64,000 bases of DNA from Pirellulales bacterium (GTDB lineage: Bacteria; Planctomycetota; Planctomycetia; Pirellulales; PALSA-1355). The notes under the pieces are model-generated. The model did not search any database. It saw nothing but the letters and a program-made list of their open reading frames with translations, and was not told the origin of the DNA. The stretch is from the NCBI GenBank assembly GCA_022844125.1, contig JALHMI010000006.1:248001-312000 (forward strand), written 5' to 3'. How positions within the stretch are numbered: position 1 is the stretch's first letter; the number at the start of each line of letters is the position of its first letter. This document shows, in pieces, positions 27,514 to 35,600 of this stretch. The position numbers and the translations under genes were made by a program.

Positions 27514-28461
27514 ATGCGCGTCGTCAGTTGTACTCCCGCCGGTCGCCGGCGCTACCTGGAAGCACTCGTGCCGCACCTTCTGGCTCAGCGGCACGTCATC
27601 GACGAGCACCACTGGTGGCTCAACACGCTCGACCCAGTAGACGTGCGGTACGTCGAGGAGATTACGGCCCGCTATCCTGATTTTTTCCGCATCTGCCGCA
27701 AGCCGCCCGAGAAGCGCTACAACATCGGCCAGAACATCTGGCGGTTCTTCGCTGAGTATGTCGAGCCGAACACGCTTTACATCCGCTTCGACGATGACAT
27801 CGTGTACATGGCCCACGATGCCGTGGAGAATCTTGTGCGTTTTCGACTGGCGAATCGTCAGGCTCCGATCGTGCTGGCGAACATTGTGAACAACGGCGTC
27901 TGTGCGCACTTCCTGCAGCAGGCGGGGCTGATTCCCGCGAGCTGGGGCGAGGTCGAGAATTTCGCACTCGACGGCAACGGCTGGGCCTGCCCCGAGTTCG
28001 CCTGCAAGCTGCACGAGCTGTTCCTCGCCGAGATCGAGGCCGGCCAAACTGACCGCTGGAAGCTGCCATCGCTCCCCTTGAATGGTTTGCGCCGCTTCTC
28101 CGTGAACGTGATTTCCTGGCTAGGCGATGATCTTTGCGAGGTGCCGGAAGTGCGGCACGCGATCGTCGACGAAGAGCTGTTCCTCACCGTCGATCTGCCT
28201 CGCAAGCTGGCCCGGCCGAATGCTGGCTGCGGTGACGCGCTGTTTGCGCATCTCGCATTCTTCACCCAGCGGCCGTATCTCGAATGGACGTGGCCGCAAC
28301 TGATCACACATTACCAGCGAATCGCTCAAGCCTTGCCGCTCGAACATTCCTGGCAAGAGCCGACGATCAAACTGCTCAAGCACACCGCCTGGCGCTATGG
28401 ACGGCCTGTGCGCAAGCTGCGGCAGAGCATGGAAAAGCGTCGCATTCGCAAGGCTGCGTAG
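27514..28461 (+). CDS. Glycosyltransferase-like protein with a DxD motif
   Basis: The start at 27514 gives MRVVSCTPAGRRRYLE, typical of GT-A glycosyltransferases, and a 315-aa protein. The sequence YIRFDDDIVYM (D93-D94-D95) matches the metal/nucleotide-sugar DxD motif of that fold. No membrane helix is apparent, so it should be cytoplasmic, acting on cell-surface or exopolysaccharide precursors. Sugar donor and acceptor cannot be told. I do not recognise the exact family. It stands alone between the 505-aa coiled-coil gene and the convergent DUF2892 gene, 12 bases from the latter's stop. Confidence 0.72.
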   Translation: MRVVSCTPAGRRRYLEALVPHLLAQRHVIDEHHWWLNTLDPVDVRYVEEITARYPDFFRICRKPPEKRYNIGQNIWRFFAEYVEPNTLYIRFDDDIVYMAHDAVENLVRFRLANRQAPIVLANIVNNGVCAHFLQQAGLIPASWGEVENFALDGNGWACPEFACKLHELFLAEIEAGQTDRWKLPSLPLNGLRRFSVNVISWLGDDLCEVPEVRHAIVDEELFLTVDLPRKLARPNAGCGDALFAHLAFFTQRPYLEWTWPQLITHYQRIAQALPLEHSWQEPTIKLLKHTAWRYGRPVRKLRQSMEKRRIRKAA

Positions 28462-28473
28462 CCAGTTGCTGCT

Positions 28474-28932
28474 CTAGCAGTCGACTGCTGCCAGGGCTGC
28501 GGCCGAACGATCTTTATGCGGTTGCATCGACTTGGTCACCTTGTCAAAGTCGCCGCGCAGCGCCTTGAGCGCATATCGCTCGCGCTCGATTTCAGCCTGG
28601 GTGCGAATACCCAGGCGGCGAAATACCGGCAGGGGAGGACACCAGCCCTGAAGCGCGTGCTGTAGCAGAAATCCGGCGACCACTGCCGGCAGGGCAAAGA
28701 ATCTCCGATCGACCGTCGCTCCGAGCACCATGCCGGCTAGTGCGATGGTAGCAGCATTGGCTTCCAGGGTTCGCTCGATATCCCATTCGTGGTTGAGTTC
28801 GTTCAGCCGAGACTCGATTGCGGCCGGGTCGGCACAGCAGCTAGCGACACGCTCGCGAGTTTCATTAGCAATCTGCTCGTCGATCTGCGCATTGGTTTGA
28901 CGGGGCACTCGTTCAACAGTGGAAGGTAGCAT
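28474..28932 (-). CDS. DUF2892 (YgaP-like transmembrane) domain protein
   Basis: The 152-aa protein carries two hydrophobic segments around residues 60-95. They are followed by HALQGWCPPLPVFRRLGIRT, the typical end of the DUF2892 inner-membrane domain shared with the membrane part of YgaP. The N-terminal half is hydrophilic (QIDEQIANETRERV) and the C-terminal tail is charged. A clear ribosome site (AAGGAG) lies eight bases before the ATG. It sits 31 bases behind the uracil-DNA glycosylase gene and is probably in one transcript with it. No rhodanese domain is present, so the sulfur-transfer part of YgaP is missing. Confidence 0.82.
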   Translation of the reverse strand: MLPSTVERVPRQTNAQIDEQIANETRERVASCCADPAAIESRLNELNHEWDIERTLEANAATIALAGMVLGATVDRRFFALPAVVAGFLLQHALQGWCPPLPVFRRLGIRTQAEIERERYALKALRGDFDKVTKSMQPHKDRSAAALAAVDC

Positions 28933-28963
28933 CTCGAGTCTCCTTGAAGTAAAAAATTTCGTG

Positions 28964-29635
28964 TCACTTCGGCCGCCGGTCCAGCCGCTTGCGGGCCTCC
29001 GCCAAGTCCGCGATCACTAGCTTCCGCAACTCGCCGCGCCGTGCCCGATCGGGGGCTCGCAGAACCGCCGAGGGGTGCCAAGTGGCCATGATCCAGGCGG
29101 CAGAGACCTCCGAGTTTTCCAGCAGATCGCCGTGCTGCCTGGTGAGTCGGAACTTGTTTCCGAGCAGACTCTGGGCCGCTGTCGCGCCCAGGCAGACCAC
29201 GCCGGCCGGTTGGACGCTTTCCAGTTCGGCCTCCAGCCAGGGGCGGCAGGCAGTCACCTCGCGCGCCGTCGGTTTGGCGTGAAGTCGCCGCTTGCCTCGC
29301 TGCTGCCACTTGAAGTGTTTGACGGCGTTCGTGACGTAAATGTCGTCACGACCGATGCCGGCTTCTGACAGCAGTTCGTCGAGCAGCCTGCCCGCCGGCC
29401 CGACAAAAGGTTTGCCGGCCAGGTCCTCTTGATCGCCAGGCTGCTCACCTACCAGAACCAGGCGCGCGCCTCGAGAGCCTGCGCCGAAGACGGTTTGTGT
29501 TGCCGGGCGAAAGAGCGGGCAGCCTTCGCAGTGGGTTGCGGCAGCGCGCAACCGCCCGAGACTGCGGCTGGCCGGCACAAATGGTGCGGCGGTCATCGCG
29601 GCATTCGGCTTGGATTTGGCAATTCTTCGAATCAT
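28964..29635 (-). CDS. udgX: UdgX-type uracil-DNA glycosylase (Fe-S, uracil-DNA cross-linking)
   Basis: The 223-aa protein has the family 4/UdgX hallmarks: motif A GEQPGDQED (residues 63-71), motif B HPSAVLR (187-193), and cysteines C36, C39, C130 and C148 suited to a 4Fe-4S cluster. The decisive feature is KRRLH (115-119), matching the KRRIH loop of UdgX, whose histidine becomes covalently bound to the abasic site after uracil excision. H119 is therefore the predicted cross-linking residue. This separates it from ordinary family 4 enzymes. Role: recognition of uracil in DNA, with formation of a stable protein-DNA adduct. It heads a likely two-gene transcript with the DUF2892 gene and diverges from the DUF4142 gene. 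Confidence 0.93.
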   Translation of the reverse strand: MIRRIAKSKPNAAMTAAPFVPASRSLGRLRAAATHCEGCPLFRPATQTVFGAGSRGARLVLVGEQPGDQEDLAGKPFVGPAGRLLDELLSEAGIGRDDIYVTNAVKHFKWQQRGKRRLHAKPTAREVTACRPWLEAELESVQPAGVVCLGATAAQSLLGNKFRLTRQHGDLLENSEVSAAWIMATWHPSAVLRAPDRARRGELRKLVIADLAEARKRLDRRPK

Positions 29636-29838
29636 CTGCGAAGAGTTCTGAAGCGGTTCAAAAAAACTGCCAGGATGGCGCCTCGTTCCCAGCAGTGCAA
29701 GTGTTGCACCGAGGATGAGTGCTGCGGCCAGAGCGACCCGGCTGTTTGTTTACGCTCCAGCGCGTCAACTTCCCGACCGATCAGCGGGGCTGGATGAGCG
29801 CTGCGGGTTCGACGTGAAAATCGCGGGTGTACCGGGGG

Positions 29839-29877
29839 TTCTGCGGAAGTACTCACCGCAGAAGGATTGTGCAATCC
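29839..29877. promoter_or_regulatory. Two adjacent perfect inverted repeats upstream of the sigma-54 promoter
   Basis: TTCTGCGG (29839-29846) pairs perfectly with CCGCAGAA (29856-29863) across nine bases. Immediately after it, GGATTG (29864-29869) pairs with CAATCC (29872-29877) across two bases. They end 14 bases before the -24 element and could be binding sites for an enhancer-binding protein or other regulator. They lie in the 342-base gap (29636-29977) between divergent udgX and the DUF4142 gene, which holds no other gene. Confidence 0.45.
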
Positions 29878-29891
29878 GGCGATCAACATCG

Positions 29892-29906
29892 TGGCACGCC
29901 GCTTGC
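29892..29906 (+). promoter_or_regulatory. Sigma-54 (RpoN) promoter of the DUF4142 gene
   Basis: TGGCACG (29892-29898), four bases, then TTGC (29903-29906) reproduces the RpoN -24/-12 consensus with the required GG-N10-GC spacing. It lies 71 bases before the DUF4142 start codon. Activation would need an ATP-dependent enhancer-binding protein not encoded in this window. Confidence 0.65.
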
Positions 29907-29977
29907 GGATCAGAGATGTTCTCCACTCCGGTGGAGCCGTTTCGCCAACACCCGTTCATTCTGAGGAGAATCGAGTT

Positions 29978-30808
29978 ATGCGTTTCCACAATGGCTTGCG
30001 GGGGGTCCTGACTTCGGGGCTCATCACCACGGCCGCGGTCTTCGCTGTCGCCCAACAACAGCCGGTCGATCGCGATGCGCCGTCGGCGGACCAGCCACAG
30101 CGCACCGAGCGTCGCGCGGACGACGACGCTCGGCCAACAGGCGACGTTCGTCGCAGCGGCTCGCACGAGGCACAGCTTACGGATTACTTCGTCGACCAGT
30201 TGATGCTGGCCAACGAAAGTGAGATCGAGCTCAGTCAGATCGCCGCCCAAAAGACTGAAAACCAGGAAGTGAAGCAGTTCGCTCAAAAGCTGATCCAGGA
30301 TCATCAGCAGCTGGACGAGAAACTGAAGCAACTCGCACCGGAAGCGGCGGCCCGCTTCGCAGAACGTGGCCGACGCGTCGGCGGACGGTTGGCCGATCGA
30401 GTGGCTGATCGACGGGACGCGGATCGCCCGGCGAATCGCCCCGCCGCGGATCGCCCTGCGAACGACCGCTCGGCGCAGATTCGCACGGGCGCACGTGACG
30501 CAGGCGCACAAGACGCGTTAACGAAGCTCTGCATGATCAAGCACGAGGCCTCCGAGAATCATCGCCAGATTTCGAAGCAGATGCTCGAGAAGTATCAAGG
30601 TCAGGACTTCAACATGGCATTCCTCGGCATGCAGATCGGCCAGCACACCTGGCTGCTTTCGGAGTTGAAAGCGCTCGACGGTGTCGGCACTCCTGAATTT
30701 CAAGAGGTAGTCGTTCAGGCCCGTCAGAACGTGGAGCAGCACTTGCAACAGGCCAAGGAGCTTTCGAAGAAGTTCGAGGACGACCGCCGCGCCCCGCGCG
30801 ACAGTTAG
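29978..30808 (+). CDS. Exported DUF4142 protein with a low-complexity insert
   Basis: The 276-aa protein has a ribosome site GAGGAGA just upstream of ATG 29978. A signal peptide (LTSGLITTAAVFAVAQ) is followed by the helical DUF4142 domain: FVDQLMLANESEIELSQIA, then QEVKQFAQKLIQDHQQLDEKL. This ferritin-like bundle is split by an Arg/Asp/Pro-rich low-complexity insert (about residues 128-175, repeated RPA and DRPAN units). It resumes at CMIKHEASENHRQISKQML. DUF4142 proteins are exported and often associated with stress or outer-membrane functions, without known biochemistry. Control by the sigma-54 promoter is predicted from the sequence. Confidence 0.9.
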   Translation: MRFHNGLRGVLTSGLITTAAVFAVAQQQPVDRDAPSADQPQRTERRADDDARPTGDVRRSGSHEAQLTDYFVDQLMLANESEIELSQIAAQKTENQEVKQFAQKLIQDHQQLDEKLKQLAPEAAARFAERGRRVGGRLADRVADRRDADRPANRPAADRPANDRSAQIRTGARDAGAQDALTKLCMIKHEASENHRQISKQMLEKYQGQDFNMAFLGMQIGQHTWLLSELKALDGVGTPEFQEVVVQARQNVEQHLQQAKELSKKFEDDRRAPRDS

Positions 30809-30841
30809 TCCGACTCTTCCTCGTTGCTTCGGATAACTATG

Positions 30842-30892
30842 TCGCCCCACTTGGCCGGCACTTGCACTTAAGCGACCGGCCGGGTGGGGCGA
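30842..30892 (+). promoter_or_regulatory. Long hairpin between the DUF4142 and acetyltransferase genes
   Basis: TCGCCCCAC (30842-30850) pairs perfectly with GTGGGGCGA (30884-30892). Two G.T pairs and GGCCGG (30853-30858) with CCGGCC (30876-30881) extend this to a 17-pair stem with a 17-base loop. No T-run follows, so it is not a standard intrinsic terminator. A TACAAT (30898-30903) just downstream may be a -10 element of the next gene. Confidence 0.45.
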
Positions 30893-30950
30893 TCGTGTAC
30901 AATCGTCCCGCCGTTGTCGAACGCCAAAAACTCAAAGGGGAAGCCGCCAC

Positions 30951-31532
30951 GTGCTCACCGAACGCGAGAAGATGCTCGCCGGCGAACTTTACGACCCTCT
31001 CGATAAAGCCCTCTCGCTCGAGCGAATACGGGCGCGTGATTTATGCCAGGCGCTGAATGCCACCGCGGAAAGCGAATCCGACCGCCGGCGGCAGATTCTT
31101 CTGGAACTGTTCGGCCGTGGGGGCGATTCGGTCTGGATGCAGCCCCCATTCTACTGCGACTACGGCACGAACATCCGGCTCGGGCGGCGCGTGTTCTTCA
31201 ATTTCAATTGCGTCGTCCTCGACGTTTGCCAGGTGACGATCGGCGATTTCACCCTACTCGGGCCCGCCGTGCAGATTTACACGGCTACCCATCCGCTTGA
31301 CCATGAGCTTCGCCGCACGCAGGAGTTCGGCCAGCCGGTCGAGATCGGGGCGGATGTGTGGATTGGTGGCGCCGCGGTCATCTGTCCCGGAGTGTCGATT
31401 GGCTCGCGATCAGTAATCGGGGCCGGCAGCGTGGTCACCCGGAACGTACCGGCTGGCGTGTTCGCTGCTGGCAATCCCTGTCGGGTGATCCGTTCGCTGG
31501 AGGTACTGGAGTTCGGTTCCCGGTCGGAGTGA
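30951..31532 (+). CDS. Maltose/galactoside O-acetyltransferase-like (NodL/LacA family) enzyme
   Basis: The 193-aa protein starts with GTG at 30951, preceded by AAAGGGG. The N-terminal MLTEREKMLAGELYDPLD block is the typical cap of maltose acetyltransferases. It is followed by a left-handed beta-helix built from hexapeptide repeats (IGADVWIGGAAVICPGVSIG). The catalytic histidine is H114 in YTATHPLDHELR. It transfers an acetyl group from acetyl-CoA to a sugar hydroxyl in the cytoplasm; the sugar cannot be predicted. It lies 33 bases upstream of the endonuclease/exonuclease/phosphatase-like gene. Confidence 0.93.
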   Translation: MLTEREKMLAGELYDPLDKALSLERIRARDLCQALNATAESESDRRRQILLELFGRGGDSVWMQPPFYCDYGTNIRLGRRVFFNFNCVVLDVCQVTIGDFTLLGPAVQIYTATHPLDHELRRTQEFGQPVEIGADVWIGGAAVICPGVSIGSRSVIGAGSVVTRNVPAGVFAAGNPCRVIRSLEVLEFGSRSE

Positions 31533-31565
31533 CTCCTGCTTCGACTTCCGTCTATACTCGCGAGT

Positions 31566-32600
31566 ATGGGCGAGACAGGGTTACCGGTAACCGTTCCCGA
31601 ATCCAGGCCGCGTGCAGCGCCGATCGCCCGGTATGTGGCGTGGACGGCAGTTTTAAGTCTGGCCGTGCTGGCGACCGTCGAGGCCCGGCAGTATGACGCG
31701 CTGGCCGCGCTTTCTGCAATTCCGCCCTGGAGCTGGTGGATCGGCGCATCCGCAATTGTCGTGGTCGCACTGGTTCGCTGTTCGCTTCGAACTCGATTGG
31801 CCGTCGTTGCCATCCTGCTGATGATCGGCGCGAACTGGGTAGAACAGTTTTCCAGCATCGCCAGGTCCACGCTCGACTTCGCCTCTGCGGATCAATCTCG
31901 GCCCTGGCTGCGAGTAGTCAGCCTGAACTGTTCAGCCGGATCGAGGCGGGCGGCCGAGGAAGTTGCCTCCTTCAACCCCGACGTCGTACTCCTGCAAGAG
32001 TCTCCCGGCCGGGACGTGCTGGCAGAACTCGCGACGAAGTTGTTTGGCGCGCAGGCCAGCGTTCTAGTGACGGGCGACTGCAGTATCCTTGCGCGCGGCA
32101 AGCTGCAGTTTATCAGCGAATCGCGAAACCATTTGCATGCCACGCTTGATCGTGCCAATGGTCGCACCGTGCACGTGGTGTGCGTACGACTGCTGCCGCC
32201 AGTCGTGCGATACGATCTCTGGGCTTCGAGCTGTTGGCGCGAGTATCGAGCAGCCCGCGAGAAACGTCGTGCCGAAGCTCGAGAGATTGCTCGCAAGCTG
32301 AGCGAAGTACCTGTTGGCGAACTCATCTTGCTTGGGGGTGATTGCAACGCGCCGGCTGGCGATGGAGCCCTCCAAGTATGGGCACCAAGAGTTCAGGACG
32401 CCTTTTGCTCCGCTGGCAGAGGCTGGGGTGCGACCGTGCTGAACCGAATGCCCGTCCATCGTTTCGACCAGGTATGGGCCACGGCCATGCTCGCGCCGCA
32501 ACGGGTAACCGCCGTGAAGAGCAGCTACTCCGACCACCGGATGGTCGTCGCAGATTTCGTCACTCCCGCCGACGGGCCCGAGCCGAATCGTGAGGGTTAG
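31566..32600 (+). CDS. Membrane-anchored endonuclease/exonuclease/phosphatase-fold protein
   Basis: The 344-aa protein has about two or three N-terminal membrane helices (residues 20-95), then an EEP-fold catalytic domain. Expected active-site residues are present: N121 in VVSLNC, E145 in VLLQES, D259/N261 in LGGDCNAP and D323-H324 in SDHRMVVADF. The topology, with the catalytic domain after the helices, resembles secreted-face EEP proteins. The substrate could be a phosphodiester in nucleic acid or lipid. The stop codon overlaps the stop of the convergent kinase-tubulin gene by three bases (32598-32600 against 32597-32599). Confidence 0.88.
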   Translation: MGETGLPVTVPESRPRAAPIARYVAWTAVLSLAVLATVEARQYDALAALSAIPPWSWWIGASAIVVVALVRCSLRTRLAVVAILLMIGANWVEQFSSIARSTLDFASADQSRPWLRVVSLNCSAGSRRAAEEVASFNPDVVLLQESPGRDVLAELATKLFGAQASVLVTGDCSILARGKLQFISESRNHLHATLDRANGRTVHVVCVRLLPPVVRYDLWASSCWREYRAAREKRRAEAREIARKLSEVPVGELILLGGDCNAPAGDGALQVWAPRVQDAFCSAGRGWGATVLNRMPVHRFDQVWATAMLAPQRVTAVKSSYSDHRMVVADFVTPADGPEPNREG

Positions 32601-35600
32601 GTCGCTGCTTGAGCCGCCGGCGTCGGCTGCGTCATCGAGAGCACTGAAGCGATGGCTGCCGCGCTTGCAGCGGATTCCCTGGGTTCGCTGAACTCGCCGG
32701 CGCTTCTATCGGCGGCTGCCTTGGCGGCAGCGCAGCTAGTCGGGCTGGGAAGCTCTGTCCAGTTGATGTCCACGCGCGTGTGCAACCGCGAGGCAATCTC
32801 GGTGTAATCGTCGCGGCCGGCGATCAATCGTTCGGCCACATGCGGCAGCGAAAGTTCCTGCTGCTCGTAGCACAGCAAAAGATCGATCTCCTGGGACGGG
32901 ATGATCGTCGGCGCGGGTTCGAGCCGTCTGCGGAGTGCCTCCACGAGCGGCTGACTCACCTCACCGTCCGGCACGAGAGCCAGCATTCGCTGCGAGCCGC
33001 CGCAATCGACGGTCGTCGGCCGGGCCAAATCCTGGCAAGCCCTCAATCGCGTGGTCTTGGTCTCGTCGTTCGCGTCCTGTCCTAGCACAGCTTCGGCAAG
33101 CGCGATGTCTTTGAGTGCGGCAAGAACCTGGGAGCGGGCTTCGGCTTTGAGCGCGGCGAGCAGTCCCGCACGCAGGGCGTCGGCTTTCTGGCAGACGTGC
33201 CGCAACCCGCCGTGCGGCGTCAGGTACTGCGCTTCAATCCGCTGGTCGATGTTTCGCGCAAGCTCGGGAAACCTGCTTTGCAGTTGCTCGGCAAGCGAGT
33301 CTTCAACTTCATCCAGAATGTTCGCGGCCGGCGGTGCTTCCTCGTCGTCCCAGGGGAAGTCCGCGTCGAAAGCTGCCGCCGACTGCCCCAGCTCGCGCTG
33401 TAAATCCTTTATCTGGTCGCCCGCGGCGGTGACGCTCGCAATCAGCGTGCGTACGATCTTGGTCACGCAGCGGAGGGTGAACTCCTGCAATCTCAGGCGA
33501 AGCAACAGCAACAGCATTGCGTCGATATCCGAGGCGTGCTTCTGCTCCGCGCGACGCATGCCGAACATTCCGCGCTTGGCCGGTTGGGTGGCCACGGCCC
33601 GCAGTCGTTGTTCCAGCGCGGACACGTTCTGTTGCGTCTCTTTGACGATCTCGGCGGCCTCGGCATCAAGCTGCTTGAGAAAGCCCGCGTACCAGTCTCG
33701 ACATGTGGCGGCCCAGCCGACGCGTGCCTGAGGATCGTCGACCTGCCGGAGGATCCAATCCTTGATCGCTTCGCCATAGGGAGTTGCCAGTTGCTTCAGC
33801 CCGCGTTCAATCGTGACATGTGCAGGCGGTAGCGGAATCTTGAGCCCGTCAGCGCCGACTGCCGGCGGTTCGACCACTTCGCGAATTCCTTGCAGCATCG
33901 GCAGCGTGTGCTCGGCGGGCGAGAGCCGCGGATCGAGCTTACTCTGCAATCGGGCGAGGATTGTTTCCGCATCGCTGCCCAGTTCTTTGTCCAACAGTGC
34001 GCCGACTCCTGTGCGCAAGGCGGTCAGGTCCAGGGCCAACGATGCGGCATGCTGTTCGCCGCTTGTAAGGCCTTTTGCCGGGGCAAATAGCGCAGGTGGC
34101 GCGCCGCGTTGCCGTCGCTGCTGATTGGCCCCCCGCCAGTGATCGAGCACTCCCTGGCAGAGCAGCTCCGCCGCCAGTCGTGGCAGCGACGTCTGTAAAG
34201 TGCCGATCGAGGCAGTCGCGAATCCGCGCAGCGAAACCTCGGCGCTTTGGGCCGAGGTGCTCGCGCGGCATCCATCGAGGATCGCGGCGGCCGGAGTCGC
34301 AGCGCTCAGGTACAAGTACGACGCCAGCTTTTCGGTGGCTTCTTCGTAATCGGCGTCGCTCAGTTCCGTGCCCAGGGGTACGAAGTAGACATTCGGCAGG
34401 TCTCCCCCAGTTTCTGGCGCGGGCAGTCCACCCGGCCCAGGCTGGTAGCCGGCCTCGCGGTAGTGCTGCAGTTCTTTGAGGCACGCGTAGGCATTAGCCG
34501 TGGCCAGTTCGGCGGCCGAAGTGTTGCGGTCGGTCGAATGCGTGAGCACGGCGCTCACGCCGTCGTCGGGGCAGCCCAGGTCCGCCAGGATCCTCCGCGC
34601 GGCGTAGGCCAGGTCGAGCACCATGCCGCCGCCGGTTCCACCCGAAAGCGAAGCCACGACGAACACGCGCGGCCGCGTGGCATCAAACTCGCAGTGTGCG
34701 GCCTTGCTCGAAGCGGCGACTGACTCCGGAGAGATCATCGTCGTGAGTGCTGCCCGAATCTTATCGAGGACCTGGGGAGCATGATCGACGAGCGCCAGGC
34801 GGCCCAGTGGCCGGCGTCCTTCGGTCTGCAAAGAGCGCGGGATGTTGTACAGCCAGCGGCGGCTGAGCCAGCCCAGGATATTGCGGCTGTCGGTCGTATA
34901 GTCGTGCGCGCCGCGCAGCGGCAGCGACAGCGTTTCGCGATCCGCCAGCGAAGTGGCCCGGTCCCCCTCGGTCATCTGATAGAGGAACCGGGCGTCGGTG
35001 TCCAAGAGCAGCATCGGCATCGCGGGGAGACTCGCCGCCGGACCAAAGCGATCGGCCAGCCGGCGGCGCAAGCGGCGCAGCGCCCGGCCTGCCGTTCCGC
35101 CGATACCCACGAACAGCGTGGGACGCAGCGCAGTCGCAACGTCCGTGAGGTCGAGCGGTCCCAACTCGGCGATCGGCTCGAAGAGTTTCTTATGGGCAAG
35201 CGCCGCCGCGCAGCGCGATTCGCTGAGCGGCGTCGATTTACGCTCCTCGCCGCGGACCATCGTCTGCGAGCCAGGTGATTCCACTTCGCGGCCGGTGTTT
35301 GGGGCGGTTCTGGAATCGGCCGAACTGATCGGGGTCGTGTCGACGTTTGCTTTGCGCGTCGCAGGATCGGGACGCGGCGCATTGATCGTCTGTCCGTACA
35401 GGGCATCGACCATCGAGCGGCAGTTTGGAAACCGTGCGGTCGGCTCTTTCGCAAGTGCTCGAGCGATGGTCGCCTGATCGTTCGCGTTCAGGCCCGTAAA
35501 TTTGGGAATGGCGTGCAGGTGTTGCGAAGCGAGTTGCGCTGGAGTGCGGCCAGGAAACGGAAGGCTGCCCGTCAGCATCTCTTGATACACGATCGCCAGG

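Noticed and set aside
32597-32600. Overlapping stop codons of the convergent EEP-fold and kinase-tubulin genes as a regulatory device
   Set aside because: Short convergent overlaps are common in compact bacterial genomes and nothing else marks the site.
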